Part shown: positions 26,180 to 35,970 of the stretch, in pieces | How positions within the stretch are numbered: position 1 is the stretch's first letter | Layout of the letters: every line of letters starts with the position of its first letter | NCBI GenBank assembly: GCA_964549495.1 | Contig: CAZJWJ010000006.1 | Location: 1 to 64,000 of the forward strand | Length of the DNA: 64,000 bases | Direction of reading: 5' to 3' | Source: JACKBJ01 sp964549495 | Lineage (GTDB): Bacteria > Chloroflexota > Anaerolineae > Epilineales > Epilineaceae | The notes under the pieces: generated by a model | Seen by the model: the letters and a program-made list of their open reading frames with translations, nothing else | Told to the model about the DNA's origin: nothing | The model's database searches: none | Position numbers and translations under genes: made by a program

Positions 26180-28303
26180 TCACCGCGTGAGGTAGGGCAG
26201 CGAGAGCGAGTACCATGAATCCGGCATCGGGCTGGCGGGTTCGAGACCGATGCGGAGCTCATGGAATGTGTTGCCGCTGAAGATGACGCCAAGTCGTTGA
26301 CCACCCTCTGATGGAATCAACCTGCCGTAGCCGATGCCTGGCATGATCTCGGAACGCGATGTGGGTCGGGTCGGATTCGAAAAGTCTATTGCCCAAATGC
26401 GAGCTTCGTTTCGACTCCAGTTGTTCGGTCCGACCGGAATCCTGAAGTAGCCGGAAACGAATGCACGAGCACCATCAAGCGCAACCGACGCCAGGAATGG
26501 TGCGTTGCCCAGATCATCCCGAATCATGTGTTTCCCGATGATCCTCGGCCCACGGACGTCGAAGAGAAGTACAGCGTCTTCACTTGGCGAGAGTACGGCC
26601 AACAGGTTCTTCTGCAAGTCAATATCGCTGATGACCGGAATCGTTGAGATGGTGCTGCGGAGCATCGGTTGCCCATCGTCCAAGATATCGACGATGTGCA
26701 CGATTCTGCGGTCCGCGGTACCCGTAGGACTCCCACTTACGAGGATCGCCAGCATTCGTCCGACTGCCTGGATTCGAAGACCCATGCCTACCGGGCCGGG
26801 GTGTTCCAGATTCAATCTCCCCAACTCGCCCAACGAGCCAAATGGCGAGTGCTCCCAGACGCGAAGGTTGAAGGTATCAGCGTAGTCTGACTCAACGGTG
26901 ACGAAGCCTCGGTCCCAAGTAGCAACTGCCTGGACTTCTTTCGAGTCCGGCAAGAGAACTATCCGTGTCGGGCCCGGAACCGGTCCGGCAATATCGACGA
27001 TCGCCACCTGACTCCATGGCGCAGAATCATTCTGGAACTCATTGCCTGTGGTAATAGCTGCGTATGCCCAATCTTCAGAGCATGCGACCGTGTCCCATAT
27101 TTGTTCTCCCATGTACTCGAGATCTGACGATGTTGATGCCGGTGGTTCGGCAACCGAATCGATGAGCCATGCGCGCTGTTCCCAATTGAATGCGAGCCAA
27201 CGATTCCCGATCGGGCATACTCCACTCGGCGCGAGAAGCAGCTGGGTCGTTCTCAAATGCACCGGATTCGGCAGATCACCAATATCAATGGATTCGATGC
27301 CATACGTACGAGCAGTGAGAAGCAGATCGCCGATATAGGCTGATGCTCTGGGCAACGTGAGTCCAGGAAGCTCGATTTTTGCGATGGGTTGTGGACTCGC
27401 AGGTTCGGACACGTCGATCAATTCGAGTGAATATGCCGTTCGAAGTAGACCCGAGCCGTGCGCCACGGTGACGATCGCAGCATTGGGACTGACTCCAAGA
27501 AGGTGAACCCTGTCCGAGCGCTCGAGAACACCCGTGCCTGCTACTCGGATCGTTGTCGCATCGGATGCGTCCATCATGATCAAGCATGGATCGAAACCAC
27601 AGGTCTCATGCCGTCCGATTAGAAAGATCCAGCTGTCGCGTGCTGCCACTGCCGTGGCTCCATACGAGTCCAGCTGAGCCGTGTCAAAGACGTTCGAGGG
27701 ATCGCTGACATCGAGCGCGTGGAGAGAGGACTCCGTGAGATAGAGCAGCCGCTCCTGGGGGAGTATAACGGCATCGAGAGCCCGCCCTGCCAGCGCCGTC
27801 GTTCCGATGACCGCGGGCGGCTCGAGCGGATCGACCGATACGATGCTGAGTCGATCGCTATCGATCACGTATGCGTTCAACGCAGCGCTTCCCATGATCG
27901 AGCCGAGTACTTCCACGCTATCGATCGTTCTAGGCTGGAGGGGATCAGCAATGGAAACGCGCCAGAGCTGGAAATTGTTGCTCACGAGCAGCTGTCCAGC
28001 GGAAGTCTCGATGGAGGAGAGAAAGGCACCGTACTCACCGATGGGATCGGACATGCCCACAAGCATCGCTGCCTTCTCATCTGAGACGTCGAATACGAGG
28101 ATGCGGTGGCCGGAGACTCCGTACACCAGGGAATCGACGGCAACCATGTCGAATAGCCCGCCGCCATACTCGTTGCTCTCGAGCACGATGGGCGGGTCGG
28201 ATTGGTCGATCGAGCCGGGGGCATTGGCTGGTGCAACGGGCAACGCTGTCGCTGCCGAGGCGATGCTCAACGCGATCCCGATGAAGGCGAGGGCGGCATG
28301 CAT
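26180..28303 (-). CDS. Secreted LVIVD-repeat beta-propeller protein, low GC
   Basis: 707 residues. The ATG at 28303 is chosen for GGAG 6 nt upstream and a signal peptide starting MHAALAFIGIALSIASAATA. The body consists of repeats like ILVFDVSDEKAAMLVGM, LLVSNNFQLWRVSIADPLQP and LHALDVSDPSNVF, the LVIVD type (choice-of-anchor or surface propeller). It ends with the tail SWYSLSLPYLTR. GC is about 55% in sampled stretches, clearly lower than the roughly 70% of the flanks. A second LVIVD protein lies at 50556-52775. Probably a surface-exposed protein of unknown ligand. Confidence 0.82.
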   Translation of the reverse strand: MHAALAFIGIALSIASAATALPVAPANAPGSIDQSDPPIVLESNEYGGGLFDMVAVDSLVYGVSGHRILVFDVSDEKAAMLVGMSDPIGEYGAFLSSIETSAGQLLVSNNFQLWRVSIADPLQPRTIDSVEVLGSIMGSAALNAYVIDSDRLSIVSVDPLEPPAVIGTTALAGRALDAVILPQERLLYLTESSLHALDVSDPSNVFDTAQLDSYGATAVAARDSWIFLIGRHETCGFDPCLIMMDASDATTIRVAGTGVLERSDRVHLLGVSPNAAIVTVAHGSGLLRTAYSLELIDVSEPASPQPIAKIELPGLTLPRASAYIGDLLLTARTYGIESIDIGDLPNPVHLRTTQLLLAPSGVCPIGNRWLAFNWEQRAWLIDSVAEPPASTSSDLEYMGEQIWDTVACSEDWAYAAITTGNEFQNDSAPWSQVAIVDIAGPVPGPTRIVLLPDSKEVQAVATWDRGFVTVESDYADTFNLRVWEHSPFGSLGELGRLNLEHPGPVGMGLRIQAVGRMLAILVSGSPTGTADRRIVHIVDILDDGQPMLRSTISTIPVISDIDLQKNLLAVLSPSEDAVLLFDVRGPRIIGKHMIRDDLGNAPFLASVALDGARAFVSGYFRIPVGPNNWSRNEARIWAIDFSNPTRPTSRSEIMPGIGYGRLIPSEGGQRLGVIFSGNTFHELRIGLEPASPMPDSWYSLSLPYLTR

Positions 28304-28461
28304 GTGGCGCTCCAATCTGCAGAGTCATGGTCGAGGCGTGACGTGGTCAGCAGGTCGTCACGTGGAGCGCGATACTTGCAGCCGGTATCGGATTCGGAGG
28401 GTCTTGTGTCGCGGAACGGGTGGCGCGAGCCGGGACACGGGCATGCATGCCCAGCCGCCGA

Positions 28462-29313
28462 TCAGCCCAAGGCGATCCACCAGCTGCCGACTACCAATCC
28501 GGCCGTCGCCGCCAGCAGCAGCCACTGGACCGACTTGCTGGGCGGGGTCGGGAAGAGCCAGGCGGCCAGGGCGCCCAGGGGGAGACCGACGACGAAGCCC
28601 AGGACGTGGGCGAAGACGTCGGTTTCGGGGCCCATGCCGGTCAGGACCAGGAGGCCGGCGGCGGCGGTGACCGGCAGCCAGGCGCGGCCGCCGCGGTGGC
28701 CGCGGGCCAGGCGGCGGACCAACTGCCGGCCGCCGAGCAGGCCGATGGCGCCGAAGACGGCCGTCGAGGCGCCGACCGCGCTGTGGCCGGCAAACTGGAT
28801 CCAGGCATTGAGCAGGTTGCCGCCGATGCCCGAGAGCAGCACCAGGCCCATGCCGAGGCCCGGCCCGAAGGCGCGGGCGACCTCGCCGAAGAAGAGCGCG
28901 CCGAAGAGGCTGTTGGCCAGGATGTGGCCGAAGTCGGCGTGCAGGGTCAGGGCGGTGATCGTGCGCCACCATTCACCGCTCAGGATTCTGGCGCTGACCG
29001 CCGCGCCGCGGGGAAAGTAGAACGCGCCGCCGCTGCGGGGGCCGGTGACCAGGAAGAAGAGGGCCAAGAGGACCGAGGTGATGATGCCGGCCGGCGTCCA
29101 GCCCCAATCTTCCTTGGTCTCTTCCTCTGCTTCCGGCTCGGGCGGGTTCTCGCGATGCCAGGCGCGCAGGACCTGCTCGGCGCGCTCGGCATATTGGGGC
29201 TCGACGATCAGACGCCAGCCGCCGGACTCCGGATCCTGCACGCTGCGGTAGGGAATGCCCTCCGAATCGAGGACCAGGGCCCAGTCGCGGATTTGCTTCA
29301 GGCTGTTGCTCAT
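28462..29313 (-). CDS. Rhomboid-family intramembrane serine protease
   Basis: 283 residues. A soluble N-terminal domain of about 70 residues (a DUF2007-like fold is possible: RDWALVLDSEGIPYRSV) precedes six to seven membrane helices. Catalytic elements: HADFGHILANSLFG (His130, Asn134 region), nucleophile Ser183 in GASTAVFG and partner His236 in FAHVLGFVVG. All rhomboid key residues are present, so it should be an active protease cleaving transmembrane substrates. The surface-protein-rich surroundings offer possible substrates but nothing in the sequence links them. It is divergent from the downstream 5'-nucleotidase gene. Confidence 0.92.
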   Translation of the reverse strand: MSNSLKQIRDWALVLDSEGIPYRSVQDPESGGWRLIVEPQYAERAEQVLRAWHRENPPEPEAEEETKEDWGWTPAGIITSVLLALFFLVTGPRSGGAFYFPRGAAVSARILSGEWWRTITALTLHADFGHILANSLFGALFFGEVARAFGPGLGMGLVLLSGIGGNLLNAWIQFAGHSAVGASTAVFGAIGLLGGRQLVRRLARGHRGGRAWLPVTAAAGLLVLTGMGPETDVFAHVLGFVVGLPLGALAAWLFPTPPSKSVQWLLLAATAGLVVGSWWIALG

Positions 29314-29452
29314 GACAGAGAGTCTAGCGCAGGCTCCGTCCGGGCCGTGCTAGAGCGGCGTTGGATCGCTATGATAGGCAGCCCGAGCCCGCCCGCTCCC
29401 GCGCGCCGCGCGCCGAACCCCCGCACGGCCGGAGCCCCCGTGGAGCCCACCG

Positions 29453-30931
29453 ATGACCCACGACCACGAAGCCTCCCTGGCCAGCCTGGCCCCGCTCGAC
29501 CTGCCCGCGCCCGGTCCCGAGCACGGCATCTACTGCAACCGCGCGCTGAACCTGCGCAGCTCCGTGCGCGCCATCGGCTACGACATGGACTACACCCTGG
29601 TCCACTACCAGGTCGAGCGCTGGGAGCAGCGGGCCTTCGACCATCTGCGCCAGAAGCTGGCCGAGCTGGGCTGGCCGGTAGCGGCGCTGCGCTTCGACGC
29701 GCGGGCCGTCATCCGCGGGCTCTTGGTCGACCGCGAGCTGGGCAACTTCGTCAAGGCCAACCAGTTCGGCTACATCAAGGCCGCCTCGCACGGCACAGAG
29801 ATGCTGGGCTACGAGGCCCTGCGCCAGGCCTACCGCGACACCCTGGTCGAGCCTGGCGATCCGCGCTGGGCCTCCTTGGACACGCTCTTCGCGCTCTCCG
29901 AGGCGGCCATGTACGGGCAGCTGGTCGATCTGCTGGAGGCCGGCGCGCTGCCGCATGGCCTGAGCTTCGCCGAGCTGCACGCCCGGGTGCGGCAGGCCAT
30001 CGACCTGGCGCACATGGAGGGCCAGCTGAAGGCCGAGATCATGGCCGACCCGGATCATTTCGTCGTCCTGGACCCGGCCGTGCCCTTGGCGCTGCTCGAC
30101 CAGCGCCAGGCCGGCAAGAAACTGATCTTGGTCACCAACTCCGAATGGACCTACAGCCAGGCCATGATGCGCTACGCCTTCGACCGCTTCCTGCCCGGCC
30201 GGATGAGCTGGCGCGATCTCTTCGACATCGTCATCGTCGGGGCGCGCAAGCCGGCCTTCTTCCGCGAACGCATGCCCCTCTTCGAGGTGGTCGACGAGGC
30301 CGGCATGCTGCGCCCAGCGCGGGCCGAGCCCGGCCAGGGCGGGGTCTTCCTGGGCGGCCACGCCGCCTTGGTCGAGACCATGCTCGAGCTCTCGGGCGCC
30401 GAGATCCTCTACGTCGGCGACCACATGTACGGTGACGTGCGCGCTTCCAAGGGCATCCAGCGCTGGCGGACGGCCCTGATCCTGCGCGAGTTGGAGGAGG
30501 AGCTGGCCGCCACGGCCGACTTCGAGGACGACCAACGCGAGCTGGAGGCGCTGATGGCGCGCAAGACCAGCCGGGAGCTGGAGCTCTCGCGCCTGCGCCT
30601 CGAGCTGGAGCGGCGCCAGGCCCGTCCCGCCTACGGGCCGGCCGGCGAGGGCTCGCCGGAGTCGCTGCGTCAGCGCATGACCGAACTGCGCGACGAATTG
30701 GTCGGCCTGGACGAGCGCATCGCGCCGCTGGCCTCGGCGGCCGGACACCTACACAACGAACGCTGGGGCTTGCTCCTGCGAGCCGGCAACGACAAGAGCC
30801 TCCTGGCCCATCAGATCGAACAGCATGCCGACATCTACACCTCGCGGGTGTCCAACTTCTTGCTCGAGACCCCCTTTACCTACTTCCGCCCGCCCAGCGG
30901 GCGCCTGCCGCACGACGAGCGCCACGCCTGA
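29453..30931 (+). CDS. HAD-family 5'-nucleotidase (cN-II-like, HAD-IG type)
   Basis: 492 residues. HAD motif I is AIGYDMDYTLVHY (Asp44 nucleophile, Asp46), motif II LILVTNSEWTYS, and motif IV ILYVGDHMYGDV. The length and long helical C-terminal region (LMARKTSRELELSRLRLELE) match the HAD-superfamily IG 5'-nucleotidases related to cytosolic purine 5'-nucleotidase. These dephosphorylate IMP/GMP-type nucleotides in the cytoplasm. The exact substrate is not predictable. Confidence 0.92.
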   Translation: MTHDHEASLASLAPLDLPAPGPEHGIYCNRALNLRSSVRAIGYDMDYTLVHYQVERWEQRAFDHLRQKLAELGWPVAALRFDARAVIRGLLVDRELGNFVKANQFGYIKAASHGTEMLGYEALRQAYRDTLVEPGDPRWASLDTLFALSEAAMYGQLVDLLEAGALPHGLSFAELHARVRQAIDLAHMEGQLKAEIMADPDHFVVLDPAVPLALLDQRQAGKKLILVTNSEWTYSQAMMRYAFDRFLPGRMSWRDLFDIVIVGARKPAFFRERMPLFEVVDEAGMLRPARAEPGQGGVFLGGHAALVETMLELSGAEILYVGDHMYGDVRASKGIQRWRTALILRELEEELAATADFEDDQRELEALMARKTSRELELSRLRLELERRQARPAYGPAGEGSPESLRQRMTELRDELVGLDERIAPLASAAGHLHNERWGLLLRAGNDKSLLAHQIEQHADIYTSRVSNFLLETPFTYFRPPSGRLPHDERHA

Positions 30932-31162
30932 TGCAGCATCGCCTTCAGGGTGACGCCGCGCGCGCGGATCGGGTCGGATTCGCCCGCAGGCCGTAACGAC
31001 CCGCGCGCATTTCGCGTTAGAACACTCTGCCCTGCGCCGTCTCTCCGGCGCGATGCCCGAAGCGCGTACCCGTTCATCATCCATATCTACCCCCACCTCG
31101 ATACCCGGTCGGGTCTGGCTCGTGCCGGGTGGAGAACGCGCAGAAAGAGGAGAGACCACGCC

Positions 31163-32707
31163 ATGCGCCTTCCAAGAATCGTCATGGTCATCGGTTGGGT
31201 GGGCATCCTGCTGTCGACGGCAGCGGTGTCCCTCGTGCCCATGGCCGGCCAGGGCTCATCCGCACAGGCAGCGCCCGCCGCGCTGCCCCTACAGCAGGGT
31301 GTCAACGTCAGCGGCATCGTCACCTCGGGTCAGGGAACCTGCTTCCCGGATGCGGTGCTGATCGACTGCAACGGCACCGCCACCCATCAGCTCCGGGGCC
31401 CGGCCGGCTCGGGCTTCTTCACCCCCTACTACAACCAATGGGTCGACATCAGCGGGGCGGTTGCGCAATGCGCCGCCGGCGACGACTACGTCAACGTCGT
31501 CTCGATCAACCCGGGCACCAACCCTTGCGGTCCGCAGCAGCCCACCGCCACCACGGCTCCGGGTCAGCCGACGGCCACGCCCGTTCCGGGCCAACCGACC
31601 GTCACCCCCATCGCCACGGCTCCGATCAGCGGCAACCTGGCCACCGGACGGTCGGTCTTCGCCTCTTCGACCCAGTCCAGCCATCCGCCCGAGCACGCGG
31701 TGGACGGCGATTTGAACACTTGGTGGGCCTCGCTGCCCGGCCGCGATCCCTATCTGGCGGCCCAGAATCGGCAGTGGATCTACGTCGACCTGGGCTCGCC
31801 GCAGCAGGTGACCGACTTCAACCTGACCTGGGGCGACCAGTACTACGCCCGCGGCTACGGCATCTACGTCTGGGGCGACTGGTGCCGCGGCTGGTGCCAC
31901 CTCGGCTCGACCAGCTACGGTGACGGCGGCCTGGACGACTGGCAGACCAACGGTCCGGGCGTCGAAGGCCAGTACTTCATGTTCTACCTGATCAACCCGG
32001 CTTACATCGGCTGGCATTACGAGCTCAAGGAGATCGAGATCCTGGGCGCCGGCGCGGTGCCGGCCGGCTCGACCAACGTCGCCTCCGGCAAGGCCTCGGT
32101 GGCCCTGAGCCAGGAAGCCGGCTACCCGGCCGGCAACGCCACCGACGGCGATCTGGTCACCGAATGGCGCACCGCCGCCAACGGCGTGCCGACCTGGCTC
32201 TATGTCGACCTGGGCACGACCATGATGGTCGACCGGGCCGTCTTGCGCTGGTCGCCCGGCCTGCACGCCACCGACTACACGCTCTACTCCTGGAACGGCC
32301 GCAACTGGGTTGCCATGCACACCCAGAGAAGCGGCCAGGGCGGTGACGAGACCGCCAGCTTCTGGGCCGTCCAGACCCGCTACGTGCTGCTGTATGCCAA
32401 TGCCGGCGCCAGCAGCCAGGTGGGCCTGCGCGAGCTGGAGGTCTACGAGCGATCCAGCTCCGGTGGTGGCGGCGGAGGCGGCAACCCGCCGCCGCCCAAC
32501 CCACCGCGGCCGCCCACGCCCTTCCTCTTCGAGGGTCGGCTGGACGCCGCCAGCGGCCGCCTGGCCGCCCGCCCGCAGGTCATGCCCCGGGGCCTGGACC
32601 TGCCGGCCATCGGCCAGATCCAGCAAGACCTCGAGCAGTTCGGAACCGACGTCTTCGACGCCGTCGATGGCTTGGGCCTGCCCATCCCGGGCAGCGCCAC
32701 GGAGTGA
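31163..32707 (+). CDS. Secreted protein with two F5/8 type C (discoidin) domains
   Basis: 514 residues. ATG 31163 (AGAGGAGAG upstream) gives a signal peptide MRLPRIVMVIGWVGILLSTA. Residues about 45-115 form a small Cys-containing beta domain (GTCFPDAVLIDCNGT). A Pro/Thr linker (TATTAPGQPTATPVPG) is followed by two discoidin/F5-8C domains: NLATGRSVFASSTQSSHPPE, HAVDGDLNTWWAS at about 158, and NVASGKASVALSQEAGYPAG, NATDGDLVTEWRT at about 305. The end is a Gly/Pro-rich segment and a short tail without LPxL. Such domains bind cell-surface carbohydrates, so a role in adhesion or polysaccharide binding is plausible. Confidence 0.87.
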   Translation: MRLPRIVMVIGWVGILLSTAAVSLVPMAGQGSSAQAAPAALPLQQGVNVSGIVTSGQGTCFPDAVLIDCNGTATHQLRGPAGSGFFTPYYNQWVDISGAVAQCAAGDDYVNVVSINPGTNPCGPQQPTATTAPGQPTATPVPGQPTVTPIATAPISGNLATGRSVFASSTQSSHPPEHAVDGDLNTWWASLPGRDPYLAAQNRQWIYVDLGSPQQVTDFNLTWGDQYYARGYGIYVWGDWCRGWCHLGSTSYGDGGLDDWQTNGPGVEGQYFMFYLINPAYIGWHYELKEIEILGAGAVPAGSTNVASGKASVALSQEAGYPAGNATDGDLVTEWRTAANGVPTWLYVDLGTTMMVDRAVLRWSPGLHATDYTLYSWNGRNWVAMHTQRSGQGGDETASFWAVQTRYVLLYANAGASSQVGLRELEVYERSSSGGGGGGGNPPPPNPPRPPTPFLFEGRLDAASGRLAARPQVMPRGLDLPAIGQIQQDLEQFGTDVFDAVDGLGLPIPGSATE

Positions 32708-32789
32708 TCGCGGCTCGGCCGGGCGCGCGGGCCTAGCCTAGCCCGGCGCGCCCCGCCGACGACTGAGGAGCGAGCAGAAGACGCAAAGC

Positions 32790-32822
32790 AGGGGGCCGGT
32801 CGGAAGTTCCGACCGGCCCCCT
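32790..32822. terminator. Bidirectional hairpin terminator
   Basis: A 14-bp perfect stem (AGGGGGCCGGTCGG) with a 5-nt loop lies between the convergent discoidin and thiolase genes. On the minus strand a weak T-rich stretch follows. Position and stability fit termination for both genes. Confidence 0.75.
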
Positions 32823-32908
32823 GTGATGTGCTTCGGTTCGAAGGGGAGCGTCTCGATTGCCGCCCACGTCACGGTGGTGGTACACCGAGACGGTCAGGCC
32901 GAAGCGGC

Positions 32909-34108
32909 CTAGACCATCTCGATGGCCATGGCCACCGCCTCGCCGCCGCCCAGGCAGGCCGTGGCCAGGCCCAGCTTGCCGCCGCGTGCGGCCAGGGCGT
33001 GCATCAGGGTGACGACGATGCGGGCGCCGCTGGCGCCGATGGGATGGCCCAGCGCGATGGCGCCACCGTTGACGTTGACCTTGTCCCAATCCCAGCCCGG
33101 CAGCAGGTCGCCGTCGGCCAGGGTCTGGGCCGCGAAGGCCTCGTTGATCTCGATCAGATCGAAGTCGGTCAGGCTCAGGCCGGTCTTCTCCAAGAGGCGC
33201 TTGACGCCGTGGACCGGCGCCAGGAAGATCTCCTTCGGATCGCCGGCCGCCTGGGCATAGCCCACGACGCGGGCCTTGGGCCTGTGACCCTGCTCGGATG
33301 CCCAGTCGGCACCGGCCACCACCAGGGCGGCCCCGCCGCTGTTGAGCCCGGGCGCGTTGCCGGCCGTGACCGTACCCTCTTTGCTGAAGACCGGTCGCAG
33401 CCGGCCCAGGGCCTCCATGCTCGAGTCGCGGCGCGGGCTCTCGTCGGTGTCGACCACCGTCACCGCGCCCTTGCGGCCGGGCACCTCGACCGGCACGATC
33501 TCGGCCGCGAAGGCGCCCGAGTCGATGGCCGCGATGGCCTTCCGGTGGCTGTCGAGGGCGAACTCGTCCTGCCGGTCGCGGGGGATCTGGCATTCCTGGG
33601 CCACCCAATCGGCCGCGGCGCCCATGTGCCAGTCCTCCAAGGCGCACCACAGTCCATCGTGCACCGCCAGATCGACCGCCTGCTTGTCGAAGAGCCGGAA
33701 TCCGGCCCGCGCATCGGGCAGGGTATAGGGCGCCTGGTACATGTTTTCCATGCCGCCGGTGACCATCAGGTCGGCCTCTCCGACCCGGATGGCCTGGCTG
33801 GCCAGCATGATGGCCTTCATGCCCGAGCCGCAGACCTTGTTGATGGTGCTGGCGCTGACGCTGTAGGGAATGCCGGCCTTCACCGCCGCCTGCCGCGCCG
33901 GCGCTTGGCCGGCACCGGCCTGCAGCACCATGCCCATCAGCACCTCGTCGACGCGCGCCGGGTCGACGCCGGCGCGCTCGATGGCGGCCCGGATGGCCGT
34001 GGCGCCAAGCTCGGTGGCCGGCAGTTTGGAGACCTGCCCCTCGAAGCTGCCGATGGGGGTTCGGGCGCCCGAGAGAATGACCACCTCGCGCTTGCCATGA
34101 TCGTTCAC
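32909..34108 (-). CDS. Acetyl-CoA acetyltransferase (thiolase)
   Basis: 399 residues from GTG 34108, with GAGG just upstream; the family begins at about this point (KREVVILSGARTPIGSF). Catalytic residues are all present: nucleophile Cys93 in NKVCGSGMKA, His355 in GHPIGASG, and Cys385 in CLGGGEA. The length matches biosynthetic and degradative thiolases, which condense two acetyl-CoA or cleave acetoacetyl-CoA. No beta-oxidation or PHB partner genes are adjacent, so the pathway (fatty acid, ketone body or isoprenoid precursor) is undetermined. Confidence 0.95.
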   Translation of the reverse strand: MNDHGKREVVILSGARTPIGSFEGQVSKLPATELGATAIRAAIERAGVDPARVDEVLMGMVLQAGAGQAPARQAAVKAGIPYSVSASTINKVCGSGMKAIMLASQAIRVGEADLMVTGGMENMYQAPYTLPDARAGFRLFDKQAVDLAVHDGLWCALEDWHMGAAADWVAQECQIPRDRQDEFALDSHRKAIAAIDSGAFAAEIVPVEVPGRKGAVTVVDTDESPRRDSSMEALGRLRPVFSKEGTVTAGNAPGLNSGGAALVVAGADWASEQGHRPKARVVGYAQAAGDPKEIFLAPVHGVKRLLEKTGLSLTDFDLIEINEAFAAQTLADGDLLPGWDWDKVNVNGGAIALGHPIGASGARIVVTLMHALAARGGKLGLATACLGGGEAVAMAIEMV

Positions 34109-34245
34109 GCTGTCCTCGCTTCCGCGTTGTCGTGTGGGGAAATCAGCCCCGGAGTCCGCGATCGGCGCCCATCCTCTAGACCGCATGATGGGCGGCGGCT
34201 CGCCGGGGAGCGACCCTCAATTGTCTCCGAAGCGCCCTGCAAAGC

Positions 34246-34277
34246 AAAAAGGCGGCGCCCCTCGTGGGACGCCGCTC
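34246..34277 (-). terminator. Rho-independent terminator after the APH-family gene
   Basis: On the minus strand a GC-rich hairpin (GCGGCGTCCC ... GGGGCGCCGC) is followed directly by TTTTT (34250-34246). It lies about 60-90 nt past the stop of the phosphotransferase gene and upstream of the thiolase gene. Confidence 0.75.
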
Positions 34278-34337
34278 CAAGTTTCCGTTCAAGGATGCTT
34301 CCGCCGGCAGCGCATCCACGATAGAACATCCGTTCGT

Positions 34338-35768
34338 TCAAGTCAAGCGCTCGGCCGCCTCGATCAGCCGGCGCGCAAACTGGCCCAGGCCGCCCCAGAG
34401 CTCGGGCCGACCCGGTTCCAGATTGTGGAGGATGTGCTGGTAACTCACGGCCTGATGGAGCTCGGTGGCGACCCGCGCCAGGGGCCAGAGGGGCTCGATC
34501 GAGATCTCCGGCCGCAGCTCGGCCCAGCCGGCGGCATAGGCATCCTGCAACCGACCTCGCCGGGCATCGTCCTCCTCGAAGGCGATCAGCAGCAAGTCGA
34601 CCATGGGGTGGGCGATGCAGGCATCGGTCCAGTCGAAGATGACGAAGTCCTCCCCGCGCAGCGCCAGGTTGCCTGGATGCAGGTCGCCGTGCACCAGGAC
34701 GTTGGGCAGGCCGGCGGCTGCCAGACGCTGGCAGGCCTCCACGATGGCCGGTAAGACCGCTCGCAAGCGCTCGATCTCCTCGGCCTGCAGCGACTCGGCC
34801 AACAAGGGGTCGTCCAGGAGCGCATGAGCTTGTTCGATCGCCACCGCGAGGCCTCGATCCGGGCAGCCCACCTCGCGCCAGATCTCGAGTCTCTCGGCAG
34901 TGGATGCCTGGAAGCCGGGAAGCGCGGCCAGCAGCTCCAGCTTCAATCGCTCGCGATGCGCTTCGTCCATGTCTTCCCGTGAGTAGACCGGCGGGCCCAG
35001 GTCGCGCATCAGGAGCCAGCCCGGACCGGGCCGCGCTCCCATGATCTCGGGCGCCCAGCGCGGAAGATGTCGCGCCAAGGCCAGGGTAAAGGCCGCCTCG
35101 TCGACGAAGAGCGGCTGCTCTCCGGAGGCCTTGAACCATACCGGCCCATCCTCCGTCGGGGCGCGCAGGACACAGGAGATGCCCCAGCTCTTGACCTGCT
35201 CGACCGGACCCGTGCGGCGCACACCCCGATCGGCCAGGCAACCATCGATCCACTCGCAAGCCTCGCGGTGCCAACCGGAACGCTCGCGCGCCCAGGGTGG
35301 CCGTTGCACGGGGACCCGACCGCTGGTCTGCTCTTCGAGCCAGGCTTCGACCGCCTGTCGACCCAAGGCGTCCAGAGGCGCCAGCCGATCGAAGGCGCCG
35401 GCTTCGACCCAGGACCAGCCCTCGGCAGGGGCCTGCCCTGCCGAGGGCCACTCGGCCACCATCACCAGCTCTTGATTCCGCGTTTCCTCGTCCACCTCGC
35501 GGGCCGCTCGGCGCAGCATGCGCAAGCCCTCGACGCCCAGGAGCTCGCCGAGTGACGCTACGAACCAAGCCGAGTCGGGGGCCCAAACGAAGCGCGCCGC
35601 TTCGGCGACCGGCAAGACCGGCTGATGGTCGATCTCATCGGATTCGACACGCGCTCGGTCCTCGCCCCCTGATTCGAGCCCCGCGCGCACGAGGATGGCC
35701 GGACGCTCGGGATGCAGCACCAGAAACTGGACCTGCGTCCGCCAGGTCGGCTCTTGATCATGGCTCAC
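34338..35768 (-). CDS. APH-family (aminoglycoside/choline kinase-like) phosphotransferase with N-terminal domain
   Basis: 476 residues. Residues 1-170 form an extra N-terminal domain beginning TQVQFLVLHPERPAILV, with an acidic middle. It resembles NUDIX-like or NUDIX-derived N-terminal parts but has no clear Nudix box. From about 175 an APH kinase fold follows: PVWFKASGEQPLFVDEAAF, the catalytic loop NVLVHGDLHPGNLALRG (Brenner motif, Asp and Asn) and the metal-binding VIFDWTDACIAHP. The family phosphorylates small-molecule hydroxyls. Antibiotic resistance should not be assumed, since many genomic members act on sugars, choline or amino-alcohols. Confidence 0.87.
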   Translation of the reverse strand: MSHDQEPTWRTQVQFLVLHPERPAILVRAGLESGGEDRARVESDEIDHQPVLPVAEAARFVWAPDSAWFVASLGELLGVEGLRMLRRAAREVDEETRNQELVMVAEWPSAGQAPAEGWSWVEAGAFDRLAPLDALGRQAVEAWLEEQTSGRVPVQRPPWARERSGWHREACEWIDGCLADRGVRRTGPVEQVKSWGISCVLRAPTEDGPVWFKASGEQPLFVDEAAFTLALARHLPRWAPEIMGARPGPGWLLMRDLGPPVYSREDMDEAHRERLKLELLAALPGFQASTAERLEIWREVGCPDRGLAVAIEQAHALLDDPLLAESLQAEEIERLRAVLPAIVEACQRLAAAGLPNVLVHGDLHPGNLALRGEDFVIFDWTDACIAHPMVDLLLIAFEEDDARRGRLQDAYAAGWAELRPEISIEPLWPLARVATELHQAVSYQHILHNLEPGRPELWGGLGQFARRLIEAAERLT

Positions 35769-35970
35769 ATCGATCTCCTCTAGGCGCGGTCATTCCGGCG
35801 CCGGCCCTCCGTCGGTCGAGCGTCGGTCGGGCGCCGGCCGAGCGTGGTCGGCGCGACACGCAAGACGCTGGCCAGGGCGTACAATGGATGCCGGTCGACC
35901 GACCCCTTTGGCCCGATTTGGCAACATCCGAACCTTCACCCGGTCACGCATCAACGGAGCGTCCCACACT

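Noticed and set aside
34338..35768. Aminoglycoside resistance gene
   Set aside because: Only the general APH kinase fold is visible; the long extra N-terminal domain and lack of resistance context do not support a resistance claim.
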